Of a stretch of 8,231 nt of DNA, positions 1 to 5,931 are shown piece after piece (within the stretch, counting starts at the first letter, position 1; every line of letters begins with the position of its first letter). Source of the DNA: an uncultured Bacteroidia bacterium. Lineage in GTDB: Bacteria > Bacteroidota > Bacteroidia > Bacteroidales > UBA932. Both the position numbers and the translations under genes were made by a program. A model generated the notes under the pieces. That model had not been told where the DNA came from and did no database searches. It saw only the letters and a program-made list of their open reading frames with translations. The DNA lies in assembly GCA_902767465.1 (NCBI GenBank), contig CACXHM010000173.1, positions 1 to 8,231 of the forward strand. The letters run 5' to 3'.

Positions 1-117
1 TCCCAGTTTATGGGTGGGCTCGCAAAGCAGGGAATCGCGCTCAACCGCAAGGTTCTCGCCGACCTCGCCATGAACAATCCGCAGGCGTTCGAAGCCATCA
101 TCAATTCGGTAAAATAG
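1..117 (+). CDS. rplT: 50S ribosomal protein bL20, C-terminal end (partial)
   Basis: The window opens inside this gene. The first frame reads 38 codons to a TAG at 115-117 and ends in a stretch typical of the bL20 C-terminus: a short helix with the pattern GIxLNRKVLADLA, then NNPQAFEAII and a final VK. bL20 binds 23S rRNA early in assembly of the large subunit, and in many bacteria it also represses its own infC-rpmI-rplT operon; whether that holds here cannot be seen. The start, and any infC or rpmI, lie upstream of the window. The next gene, lepB, begins 6 bases after the stop, which suggests co-transcription. The identification rests on the C-terminal pattern alone but that pattern is distinctive. 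Confidence 0.9.
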   Translation, partial: SQFMGGLAKQGIALNRKVLADLAMNNPQAFEAIINSVK

Positions 118-123
118 CCTGAA

Positions 124-1392
124 GTGAAACTGAAGGAAATTACCCGGAACAAATGGGTGAAGTTCGCTTTTTGGGCTTTGCTCTATTTGGCATGGGTAAT
201 CTGGCTGGGGAATTACTGGTGGCTTTTCGGACTCGCCGTAGTGTTCGACCTCTGCGTAAGCAAAAAGGTCAAATGGCGTTTCTGGAAGAAAGACGGCTGG
301 CTCGATGCGATCATTTTCGCAGTTGTGGTCGTAACCTTCATCAATATTTTCTTTTTCCAGGCCTTCAAGATTCCTTCCTCATCGATGGAGAGCAGCCTTT
401 ATACGGGCGACCATCTCTTCGTGAGCAAATTGACATACGGACCGCGGGTGCCCCAGACACCGCTCACCGTCCCTTTTACGCACAATACGATATTCGGACG
501 TGAATCCTACTCTAAACTGATTCAAAACCGGTATCGCCGCCTGAAAGGTCTGCGGAATGTAAAAAGAGGGGACATCGTGGTCTTCAACTTCCCGAACGGA
601 GATACCGTTCTGCGCAAAGCCCCTGCAGAAGATTACTACATGCTTTCGCGCATGATGGGAAGGCAACAGATCATTGACAGACTCGGTCCTGTGATTGTCC
701 GCCCTGCGGATAAGACGGACCACTATGTAAAGCGCTGCGTGGCAGTCCCCGGCGACACCCTTGAGGTCCGGGACGGACTTGTGTGGGTAAACGGGGAACA
801 GCAGACGGTATGGCCCGGTGTGCAGCTCAGCTACAAGGTCACTACGACCGGAGGCAAACTTAACGCCAAGACCATTGACAAGCTGGGACTGAACGTGAAG
901 GAACTGTGGTACGATTCCCGGCTCCCCGGTTACCCGGCAATGCCGCTTACGGCCGACATGCTGGAACAGCTGCGAAAGGTTCCGGCCGTTGCGCAGGTCA
1001 GCCTGAACATCGACAGTACCGACACCTTCGTGTTCCCGTACGCCGACGGATATGGATGGACCCGCGATTGCTACGGCCCTGTCGTGATCCCCGCAAAAGG
1101 GGCCACGGTGGAACTGAACGCACATACGCTGCCGCTTTATGAAAGAGTCATTCGTGATTATGAACATGCCGATTTGCAAGCGGCCATCGAAGCAGGTTCC
1201 TGGACCTTCGGGCAGGATTACTACTTCATGATGGGAGACAACAGGCACAACTCGCTGGACTCCAGGTACTGGGGATTCGTTCCCGAAGACCACATAGCCG
1301 GCACGCCTGCAGTAATATGGCTCTCCACCGACCAGGGGCATAAATTCCCCCGCAGCATACGGTGGAAACGATTTGGAAAAGTAAAATTTTAA
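124..1392 (+). CDS. lepB: signal peptidase I (S26 family), long Bacteroidota type
   Basis: Membrane-anchored serine protease that removes signal peptides from exported proteins on the outer face of the inner membrane. Hydrophobic segments lie at about residues 13-45 and 60-80. They are followed by the catalytic serine motif IPSSSMESSL (Ser87 is the likely nucleophile), the general-base motif YVKRCVAVPGD (Lys203), and the box E motif GDNRHNSLDSRYWG at 371-384. The Ser/Lys dyad is therefore intact. At 422 residues it is longer than the E. coli enzyme (324). The extra length lies between the Ser and Lys motifs and between about residues 235 and 360, as is common in Bacteroidota LepB. The start is a GTG. 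It is the only sensible start, because the bL20 stop is in the same frame 9 bases upstream and the next in-frame Met is Met88, inside the active site. rpmB follows after 12 bases. Confidence 0.95.
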   Translation: MKLKEITRNKWVKFAFWALLYLAWVIWLGNYWWLFGLAVVFDLCVSKKVKWRFWKKDGWLDAIIFAVVVVTFINIFFFQAFKIPSSSMESSLYTGDHLFVSKLTYGPRVPQTPLTVPFTHNTIFGRESYSKLIQNRYRRLKGLRNVKRGDIVVFNFPNGDTVLRKAPAEDYYMLSRMMGRQQIIDRLGPVIVRPADKTDHYVKRCVAVPGDTLEVRDGLVWVNGEQQTVWPGVQLSYKVTTTGGKLNAKTIDKLGLNVKELWYDSRLPGYPAMPLTADMLEQLRKVPAVAQVSLNIDSTDTFVFPYADGYGWTRDCYGPVVIPAKGATVELNAHTLPLYERVIRDYEHADLQAAIEAGSWTFGQDYYFMMGDNRHNSLDSRYWGFVPEDHIAGTPAVIWLSTDQGHKFPRSIRWKRFGKVKF

Positions 1393-1404
1393 AAGTATAA
1401 AACT

Positions 1405-1647
1405 ATGTCTAAGGTTTGTCAAGTAACCGGAAGAAAGAGGATGAAAGGCAACAACGTTGCCAATTCCAAACTGCGCACCAAGCGCGACTTCTCCCTTAAT
1501 CTCAAGAACAAGAAGTTCTGGAGCGAGGAGGAGCAGAGATTCGTAACCCTCAAAGTGTCCTGCAAGGGTATCCGTGAGATCGAAAAGAATGGTCTGGATG
1601 CAACCCTCAAAAAAGCCAAAAAGGCTGGACTCGTGAACCTTGTTTAA
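1405..1647 (+). CDS. rpmB: 50S ribosomal protein bL28
   Basis: An 80-residue basic protein of the large ribosomal subunit. The N-terminus MSKVCQVTGRKRMKGNNVAN carries the family pattern of Cys-x-x-TGK/R followed by N-x-x-S. The centre has the typical aromatic KFWSEEEQRFVTLKVS strand, and the end KKAKKAGLVNLV is also usual. Only one cysteine of the potential zinc site is present (Cys5, plus an isolated Cys at residue 53), so this is the zinc-independent form. It is followed by bL33 after 11 bases, as in most bacteria. No Shine-Dalgarno sequence precedes the ATG; an A/T-rich stretch (aaaagtataaaact) does, which is normal for this phylum. Confidence 0.97.
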   Translation: MSKVCQVTGRKRMKGNNVANSKLRTKRDFSLNLKNKKFWSEEEQRFVTLKVSCKGIREIEKNGLDATLKKAKKAGLVNLV

Positions 1648-1658
1648 ATTTTTGAGTT

Positions 1659-1847
1659 ATGGCAAAGAAAGCTAAAGGCAACAGGGTGCAGGTCATCCTC
1701 GAATGCACCGAGCAGAAAGAAAGCGGAGTACCCGGAATGAGCCGCTATATCACCACCAAGAACAAGAAGAACACACCGGACCGTCTTGAGCGCAGGAAAT
1801 ACAATCCCTACCTGAAGAAGGTTACCGTGCATCGTGAAATAAAGTAA
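1659..1847 (+). CDS. rpmG: 50S ribosomal protein bL33, zinc-free form
   Basis: A 62-residue basic large-subunit protein near the E site. The hallmark YITTKNKKNTPDRLERRKYNP and the C-terminal VTVHREIK are clear family matches. The four zinc-binding cysteines of the metal-containing paralogue are not present: the first pair is reduced to a single Cys (residue 16), and the second pair position reads YNPYLKK. This is therefore the C-minus form, which works without zinc. It lies between rpmB (11 bases upstream) and the DUF4295 gene (19 bases downstream) in a conserved Bacteroidota cluster. Confidence 0.97.
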   Translation: MAKKAKGNRVQVILECTEQKESGVPGMSRYITTKNKKNTPDRLERRKYNPYLKKVTVHREIK

Positions 1848-1853
1848 ACCCAT

Positions 1854-1858
1854 AGGAG
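1854..1858 (+). promoter_or_regulatory. Shine-Dalgarno-like AGGAG before the DUF4295 gene
   Basis: AGGAG lies 8 bases before the ATG at 1867. Recognisable ribosome binding sites of this kind are rare in Bacteroidota, whose ribosomes usually sequester the anti-Shine-Dalgarno tail, and I saw none this clear before the neighbouring genes. It may act as a binding site or be a chance purine run. Confidence 0.35.
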
Positions 1859-1866
1859 ATTAAGTT

Positions 1867-2025
1867 ATGGCAAAGAAAGCCGTTGCAACATTCGCCGCGA
1901 AGGCCGGTGCCAAGAGCATGGTAAAGGTCATCCGCATGGAAAAGTCGCCCAAGACAGGGGCTTACATTTTCAACGAGCAGCTGGTAGAAGCTGAAAAGGC
2001 CAAGGACTTCTTCGCAAAGAAGTAG
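1867..2025 (+). CDS. DUF4295 small basic protein, Bacteroidota-specific ribosomal protein
   Basis: A 52-residue lysine- and alanine-rich protein, MAKKAVATFAAKAGAKSM at its start and ending EKAKDFFAKK. I recognise it as the DUF4295 family, which in Bacteroidota sits directly downstream of rpmB and rpmG. From memory, this family was seen as an extra large-subunit protein in the Flavobacterium johnsoniae ribosome and named bL38; I cannot check that here. Its pattern VIRMEKSPKTGAYIFNEQLV is typical of the family. It is preceded by an AGGAG purine box and followed after 6 bases by the UpxY-like gene. The usual downstream neighbour in the phylum is ftsY, which is absent. Identity is supported by both sequence and position. 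Confidence 0.88.
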   Translation: MAKKAVATFAAKAGAKSMVKVIRMEKSPKTGAYIFNEQLVEAEKAKDFFAKK

Positions 2026-2031
2026 CCCGGT

Positions 2032-2568
2032 ATGTCCGAATCCAAAACGCAGCGCGTAGCCGACGAAGCCCGTTGGTACGCGCTGCGTGTTTTCAAAGGG
2101 CACATCTTCCAGATCAAGAAGGAGGCGGAAAAGAAGCAGATCGGCACTTATATGGCCATGCGTATGGAGGAGGACGTGGTGGACGGACACATGCGCAGCA
2201 GGGAGGTTCAGATAGTGCCGTCGCTGCTTTTCGTACACACTACCGCGAAAGCCCTCAAACAGTTCAAGGAACTTTATCCGGACGATTTCATGATATATCG
2301 CGACAGGGGAGAAACCGAACCTACACCCATTCGCGAAAAGGAGATGGAACTCTTCATGTATATCACTTCCACCGATCACGGAAAGGATATCGAATGCTAT
2401 GAAGGCCCCGTTCTGGGGGATCAGGTGGAGGTGACGGATGGCATCTACAAGGGTGCCAGAGGCGTTGTGAAACGCATTAAACGCGATCGCAAACTTCTCG
2501 TTGTGATTGAAGGGGTTGCAGTTGTTGCAATTTCCAATATTCCCATAAGTTATCTGAAGAAGATATAA
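2032..2568 (+). CDS. NusG-family transcription antiterminator, UpxY-like
   Basis: A 178-residue NusG paralogue. Residues 14-115 form an NGN domain (RWYALRVFKGHIFQIKKEAE, then IVPSLLFVHT), which in NusG and RfaH binds the clamp helices of RNA polymerase. Residues 128-155 form a KOW motif (GDQVEVTDGIYKGARGVVKRI), and the chain ends in the usual ISYLKKI. In Bacteroides, UpxY proteins are first genes of capsular polysaccharide operons and prevent premature termination in those operons. Here the genes immediately downstream are nucleotide-sugar enzymes, which fits that role. It could instead be the housekeeping NusG, but the location away from secE/rplK and the divergent NGN sequence argue against it. 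Unusually, it sits 6 bases after a ribosomal protein gene rather than behind its own leader, so its expression may follow ribosomal protein transcription. A leader with a terminator-like structure lies after it, not before it. Confidence 0.85.
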   Translation: MSESKTQRVADEARWYALRVFKGHIFQIKKEAEKKQIGTYMAMRMEEDVVDGHMRSREVQIVPSLLFVHTTAKALKQFKELYPDDFMIYRDRGETEPTPIREKEMELFMYITSTDHGKDIECYEGPVLGDQVEVTDGIYKGARGVVKRIKRDRKLLVVIEGVAVVAISNIPISYLKKI

Positions 2569-2578
2569 TTTAATTTGC

Positions 2579-2586
2579 TATATTTG
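2579..2586 (+). promoter_or_regulatory. Bacteroidota-type -7 promoter box TATATTTG
   Basis: TATATTTG matches the TAnnTTTG element recognised by the primary sigma factor of Bacteroidota. It lies 11 bases after the stop of the UpxY-like gene. No good TTTG -33 element is found at the expected distance upstream, so the promoter would be weak or dependent on other factors. If active, transcription would start near 2593 and give a leader of roughly 135-140 bases before the epimerase ATG at 2731. Confidence 0.5.
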
Positions 2587-2591
2587 TCTGT

Positions 2592-2607
2592 CTCGCGTGC
2601 GCGCGAG
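2592..2607 (+). other. GC-rich hairpin at the start of the leader
   Basis: CTCGCG, loop TGCG, CGCGAG: a perfect 6-base-pair stem with a 4-base loop. It lies immediately after the predicted transcription start of the leader. It could protect the 5' end of the RNA or act as a pause hairpin. It is not followed by a T tract, so it is not a terminator itself. Confidence 0.45.
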
Positions 2608-2627
2608 GCAAAGGTTGCGGTACACTC

Positions 2628-2696
2628 CTGGACAGGAGCCCGGCCGCTTTCCGGAAAAACCCGGCAGAACCTTTCCTGGTCCGGTTTTGTTTTTTG
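2628..2696 (+). terminator. terminator- or attenuator-like structure with T-rich tract
   Basis: CTGGACAGGA (2628-2637) pairs with TCCTGGTCCGG (2674-2684) to give ten base pairs with one bulged G (2679) and one T-G wobble. The run TTTTGTTTTTTG (2685-2696) follows directly. The enclosed 36 bases contain a small CCGG stem of their own (2640-2643 with 2651-2654). A competing local hairpin, CTCCT-GGAC-AGGAG at 2625-2638, uses the same 5' arm, so the two folds exclude each other. It could simply terminate the upstream operon. Because a promoter box lies upstream of it, it could also act as an attenuator for the sugar genes. The loop is longer than in a typical intrinsic terminator, which lowers certainty. 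Confidence 0.5.
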
Positions 2697-2730
2697 TTGC
2701 ATTGCCGGACAGGCAGAATAGTATCCAATT

Positions 2731-3699
2731 ATGAAAATACTCGTTACCGGCGCCGCCGGATTCATCGGATCCAAACTCATGGCCGAACTCGTAAAGAGGG
2801 GCGATGATGTCGTGGGGATCGACAATTTCAATGATTATTACGATGTGCGCCTGAAATACGGCCGTCTGGAAGAATTCGGCCTGAATGTGCTGAAAATGGA
2901 CCTTGCCGACAAGGCATCGCTGGATGCCCTCTTCGAAAAAGAACGTTTCGACAAGGTTGTAAACCTTGCCGCACAGGCGGGTGTGCGCTACAGCATCACC
3001 AACCCTTATGCCTATCTTCAGAGCAATCTTGTCGGATTCCTGAATATCCTGGAAGCTTGCAGAAACTTTGGCGTGGGACATCTGGTGTATGCATCTTCGA
3101 GCAGCGTGTACGGCATGAATGCCAGGGTGCCATATAGCGAGGCCGACAAGGTGGACAGTCCCGTGAGCCTGTATGCGGCCACCAAGAAGAGTAACGAACT
3201 CATGGCCCATGCCTATTGCAAACTCTATGGCATAAGCATGACCGGTTTGCGCTTCTTTACCGTTTACGGTCCTTGGGGACGTCCGGACATGAGTCCCATG
3301 CTCTTCGCATCCGCAATCAGCAGGGGAGAAGCCATCAAAGTATTCAACGGCGGAGACATGATCCGCGACTTTACCTACATCGACGACATTGTGGAAGGCA
3401 CTGTCCGCTGCATCGACAGGGAGCCGGCGCCCGATAACAACGGCCTTCGCTACCGCGTGTATAACATCGGCTGCAGCCATCCCGTGAAGTTGATGGACTT
3501 TATCTCCGAAATAGAGCAGGCGATGGGCTGTGAGGCAAAGAAGGTATTCCTTCCCATGCAGCCCGGAGACGTGTATCAGACCAATGCCGATACCTCCCTG
3601 CTGGAGGCGGAGGTAGGATACAAGCCTCACGTGCGCCTGCACGAAGGCATCGCCGAATTTGCCAAGTGGTATAAATCCGATAAAAATCCCCTGAAATGA
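2731..3699 (+). CDS. NAD-dependent UDP-glucuronate 4-epimerase-like protein
   Basis: A 322-residue extended short-chain dehydrogenase/reductase. The dinucleotide-binding motif TGAAGFIGS is at residues 6-14. It is followed by VVGIDNFNDYYDVRLK (28-43), a form characteristic of UDP-glucuronate 4-epimerases. The catalytic region has ASSSSVYG (121-128) and the YxxxK pair Tyr148/Lys152. RFFTVYGPWGRPDM (174-187) is again the form seen in the glucuronate epimerase branch. These enzymes interconvert UDP-glucuronate and UDP-galacturonate in the cytoplasm, supplying acidic sugars for capsule, O-antigen or exopolysaccharide. Other UDP-hexose 4-epimerases are possible, since specificity cannot be proved by eye. 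It is the first gene after the 162-base leader, and its TGA stop overlaps the ATG of the kinase gene by 4 bases. No internal damage is seen. Confidence 0.88.
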   Translation: MKILVTGAAGFIGSKLMAELVKRGDDVVGIDNFNDYYDVRLKYGRLEEFGLNVLKMDLADKASLDALFEKERFDKVVNLAAQAGVRYSITNPYAYLQSNLVGFLNILEACRNFGVGHLVYASSSSVYGMNARVPYSEADKVDSPVSLYAATKKSNELMAHAYCKLYGISMTGLRFFTVYGPWGRPDMSPMLFASAISRGEAIKVFNGGDMIRDFTYIDDIVEGTVRCIDREPAPDNNGLRYRVYNIGCSHPVKLMDFISEIEQAMGCEAKKVFLPMQPGDVYQTNADTSLLEAEVGYKPHVRLHEGIAEFAKWYKSDKNPLK

Positions 3700-4871
3700 T
3701 GAACTGTCAGCAAAGATTTGCCGAAATATACGGCCGAGACCCCGAAGGGGTGGCTTTCTGCCCTTACCGCATCTGTCCCGTGGGCGCGCATTCCGACCAC
3801 AACCTGGGCAAGGTGACGGGCTTCGCTATCGACAAGGGTCTGCACATTGCATACGCCGCCAAACATAACGGAGTGGTGGAAATGACCTCGCTGCAGTTTC
3901 CCAAGCGTGCGCAGTGGCACATCAGCTCCGTGCCCGAGAAGAAGGTTGACGACTGGGCGGACTACCTCCGCGGAGCCACCCTCTCGTTGGAAAAGAACTA
4001 CCGCCTGAAGGTGGGCGTGTGCGGGGTCATCGAAGGGAGCCTTCCCATCGGAGGACTGTCCTCGTCTGCTGCGGTCATCATCGCATTCCTGGAAGCACTC
4101 TGCTCGGTGAACGGCATAAGCCTGGAGCCGCAGGAACTGATAGACATGGCCTACGATGCCGAGAGAAACTACGTGGGAGTGTCGGTGGGTAAACTCGATC
4201 AGAGCTGCGAAGTGCTGAGCCAGGAAGGGCACCTTCTCTATCTCGACACCCTTGACGGGAGCTACGAACTGATTCCCACGAACCCAGCAATGAAGCCCTG
4301 GAAGATTGCGATTTTCTTTTCGGGGCTGGAGCGCAACCTCTTCGGATCCAAGTTCAACATGCGTGTGGACGAGCTCCGTTCGGGGGTTTATGCCCTGCAG
4401 GCCTTCGCCGGGATGGAGTACGGGAAGTTCCGCGAGGCGATGGCCAGGAACGTGCCGAGGGAAGTGTATGAGCAGTATAAGGAACGTCTTCCCCTGCAGT
4501 GGGCAAAGCGCTGCGAGCACTGGTATACCGAGTTCGAGCGCGTGGAGAAGGCTGTGGAGGCCTGGAGGAGGGGAGATATCGAGGAGTACGGCCGCCTGTC
4601 GTTCGAATCCGGCTGGAGCAGCATCCACAATTGGGAGTCCGGAGCTCCGGAGCAGATACGCCTCTATGAGATAATGACCCGCACGGACGGAATCTACGGC
4701 GGACGCTTCAGCGGAGCCGGCTTCAAGGGTTGCTGCATGGCGCTGATTGATCCGGCGTATGAGGAGAGCGTGGTGCGGAGCGTAAGTGAAGAATACCTGA
4801 AATCCTTCCCGGAGATGGAAGGCAAATACGCTGCTTTTATTTGCAGCAGTGCAGACGGAATTAAGATATGA
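3696..4871 (+). CDS. GHMP sugar kinase, galactokinase/galacturonokinase-like
   Basis: A 391-residue GHMP-family kinase. The substrate-side motif is YRICPVGAHSDHNLG (24-38), the ATP-binding glycine/serine loop is PIGGLSSSAAV (117-127), the likely catalytic Asp168 lies in VGKLDQSCE, and motif 3 is GGRFSGAGFKGCCMALI (335-351). All functional motifs are present. Motif 1 differs from classical galactokinase (GRxNLIGEHTDY). The RICPxGAHxDH form resembles plant-type galacturonokinase, as I recall it. With a UDP-glucuronate 4-epimerase upstream and a nucleotidyltransferase downstream, phosphorylation of galacturonate or a related sugar at C1 is a reasonable inference, but galactose remains possible. 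The ATG overlaps the epimerase stop by 4 bases (ATGA); a second ATG follows at 3699. The 3' end overlaps the next gene in the same way, indicating translational coupling of all three. Confidence 0.85.
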   Translation: MMNCQQRFAEIYGRDPEGVAFCPYRICPVGAHSDHNLGKVTGFAIDKGLHIAYAAKHNGVVEMTSLQFPKRAQWHISSVPEKKVDDWADYLRGATLSLEKNYRLKVGVCGVIEGSLPIGGLSSSAAVIIAFLEALCSVNGISLEPQELIDMAYDAERNYVGVSVGKLDQSCEVLSQEGHLLYLDTLDGSYELIPTNPAMKPWKIAIFFSGLERNLFGSKFNMRVDELRSGVYALQAFAGMEYGKFREAMARNVPREVYEQYKERLPLQWAKRCEHWYTEFERVEKAVEAWRRGDIEEYGRLSFESGWSSIHNWESGAPEQIRLYEIMTRTDGIYGGRFSGAGFKGCCMALIDPAYEESVVRSVSEEYLKSFPEMEGKYAAFICSSADGIKI

Positions 4872-5920
4872 AATGCCTGATTCTTGCCGCAGGCTACGCC
4901 ACGCGGCTTTATCCTCTTACCGAGAATTTTCCCAAGCCTCTGCTTGAGGTCGGCGGGAAGCCCATACTTGATTGGCTGATTGAAGATATTGACAGTGTTG
5001 TTGGCCCTGACGGCTCGCCGCTGGTGGATGAATATGTCGTGGTGAGTAATCATAAGTTCGCGGGGATCTTTGATGCCTGGGCGGCGGAAAGGCCCGCCGC
5101 GACGGGCAAAGGGCCGGGTCATGACCCACAAGGGGCCGATGATCCCGGCATTGCCTGTCCGAATGCCGACCCTGCCGCGGCAGGCAAAGAGACCGCCCGC
5201 GCCCTGCAAGGGGCTGATGATCCCGGCATTGCCCGTCCGAATGCCGACCCTGCCGCGACAGGCAAGATCGCCAGCATCCTGAAAGGGGCCGATGAACCCG
5301 CCGCGACAGACAAAGGGCCCGTCCGTGTCCCGCAAGGGGAGCCCGGTACGGGCATTGCCTGTCCGAAGGCCTGTATCCGCGTGATCGATGACGGATCCGT
5401 TACGAACGAGGGGCGCCTCGGGGCGGTGCGCGACATCCAACTCGGCATCGAGGCGATTGCTGCCGGTTGTGAGGACCATGAGTCAGGCCTGGCAGGGGAC
5501 GACCTGCTGGTGATCGCCGGCGACAACCTCCTTTCATTTAGTCTTGGAGATTTCATTTCGTACGCGCGCACCACCGGCACCACCTGCCTCATGCGCTACT
5601 ACGAAGCCGACCCTGCGCGACTGCGCAAATCCGGCGTAGCCGAGGTGGACGCTTGCGGCCTGGTGCTCTCGATGGAAGAGAAGCCCGCGCAGCCGAAAGG
5701 CAACTGGTGCTGCCCTCCGTTCTACTACATCGCTTCCGCCGACGTGCCGAAGGTGGCCGAAGGGATAGCCGCCGGCTGCGGCACCGATGCCCCCGGAAGC
5801 TTCCTCGCCTGGCTCTGCACCCGCACGCGCGTCCACGCCTGGGAGATGCCCGGCCCCCGCTACGACATCGGCACATTGGAGAGCTACGAGGCGGTGAAGA
5901 GGGTGTTTGAAGGAAAATAG
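4868..5920 (+). CDS. sugar-1-phosphate nucleotidyltransferase with in-frame repeat insertion
   Basis: A 350-residue protein of the NTP_transferase family, which joins a nucleoside triphosphate and a sugar 1-phosphate to give an NDP-sugar and pyrophosphate. Residues 1-30 carry the nucleotide-binding signature LAAGYATRLYPLT...FPKPLL. The metal-binding GDN is at 218-220, EKP at 271-273 and the closing YDIGTLESYEAV at 332-343. EYVVVSNHKF (55-64) and IRVIDDGSVTNEGRLGAVRDI (170-190), normally separated by a short linker, are split by about 93 residues of tandem repeat (76-168). Without the insertion the protein would be about 257 residues, close to the usual length. The frame is intact and all core motifs remain, so the enzyme may still fold with the repeat as a surface loop. 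The ATG overlaps the kinase stop by 4 bases. The substrate is probably the kinase's product. GC content is high (72% in the line 5821-5880). Confidence 0.87.
   Translation: MKCLILAAGYATRLYPLTENFPKPLLEVGGKPILDWLIEDIDSVVGPDGSPLVDEYVVVSNHKFAGIFDAWAAERPAATGKGPGHDPQGADDPGIACPNADPAAAGKETARALQGADDPGIARPNADPAATGKIASILKGADEPAATDKGPVRVPQGEPGTGIACPKACIRVIDDGSVTNEGRLGAVRDIQLGIEAIAAGCEDHESGLAGDDLLVIAGDNLLSFSLGDFISYARTTGTTCLMRYYEADPARLRKSGVAEVDACGLVLSMEEKPAQPKGNWCCPPFYYIASADVPKVAEGIAAGCGTDAPGSFLAWLCTRTRVHAWEMPGPRYDIGTLESYEAVKRVFEGK
5093..5371 (+). repeat. intragenic tandem repeat with hairpin units, in frame within the nucleotidyltransferase
   Basis: Imperfect tandem repeats of about 25-26 codons. Five blocks can be aligned: 5093-5131 (partial, PAATGKGPGHDPQ), 5132-5209 (full, starting GADDPGIACPNADPAAAGK), 5210-5284 (full, starting GADDPGIARPNADPAATGK), 5285-5335 (internally shortened, GADEPAATDK...) and 5336-5371 (partial, GEPGTGIACPKA). 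Each full unit encodes two inverted repeats. The first is CGGCATT with AATGCCG around a 9-base loop (5146-5168 and 5224-5246). The second is centred on CCGCGG or CCGCGA (5171-5184, a perfect 14-base palindrome, and 5249-5262). A further 12-base palindrome, GGGTCATGACCC, is at 5116-5127. All repeat-length differences are multiples of three. The composition (Ala, Gly, Pro, Asp) suggests a disordered loop. It is unlike the flanking enzyme and resembles, by analogy, the palindromic elements inserted in frame in Rickettsia genes. Confidence 0.85.
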
Positions 5921-5931
5921 AATTGAAACAC

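Noticed and set aside
379..1422. Long minus-strand open frame of 347 codons opposite lepB.
   Set aside because: It has no recognisable motifs and is fully explained as the antisense of a well-supported signal peptidase gene.
2578..3642. Minus-strand open frame of 354 codons opposite the epimerase and its leader.
   Set aside because: It shows no family motifs, while the plus strand has all the epimerase motifs; it is a shadow.
3627..4628. Minus-strand open frame of 333 codons opposite the GHMP kinase.
   Set aside because: It has no motifs and is antisense to an intact kinase gene.
5070..5282. Plus-strand second-frame open frame of 70 codons across the repeat.
   Set aside because: It is out of frame with the conserved nucleotidyltransferase, and its repeated MIPALPVRMPTLPRQA segment is a shadow of the same DNA repeat.
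5132..5371. Regularly spaced repeats that might suggest a CRISPR array.
   Set aside because: Units are imperfect, adjacent and 75-78 bases long with no unique spacers, and they are translated in frame within an enzyme gene.
4694..5479. Long open frame on the minus strand, 261 codons, with repeated GNAGIISPL-type segments.
   Set aside because: It lies antisense to the end of the kinase and the repeat-bearing part of the nucleotidyltransferase. It is open because the GC-rich repeat lacks stop codons in several frames, and its repeats mirror those of the real gene.
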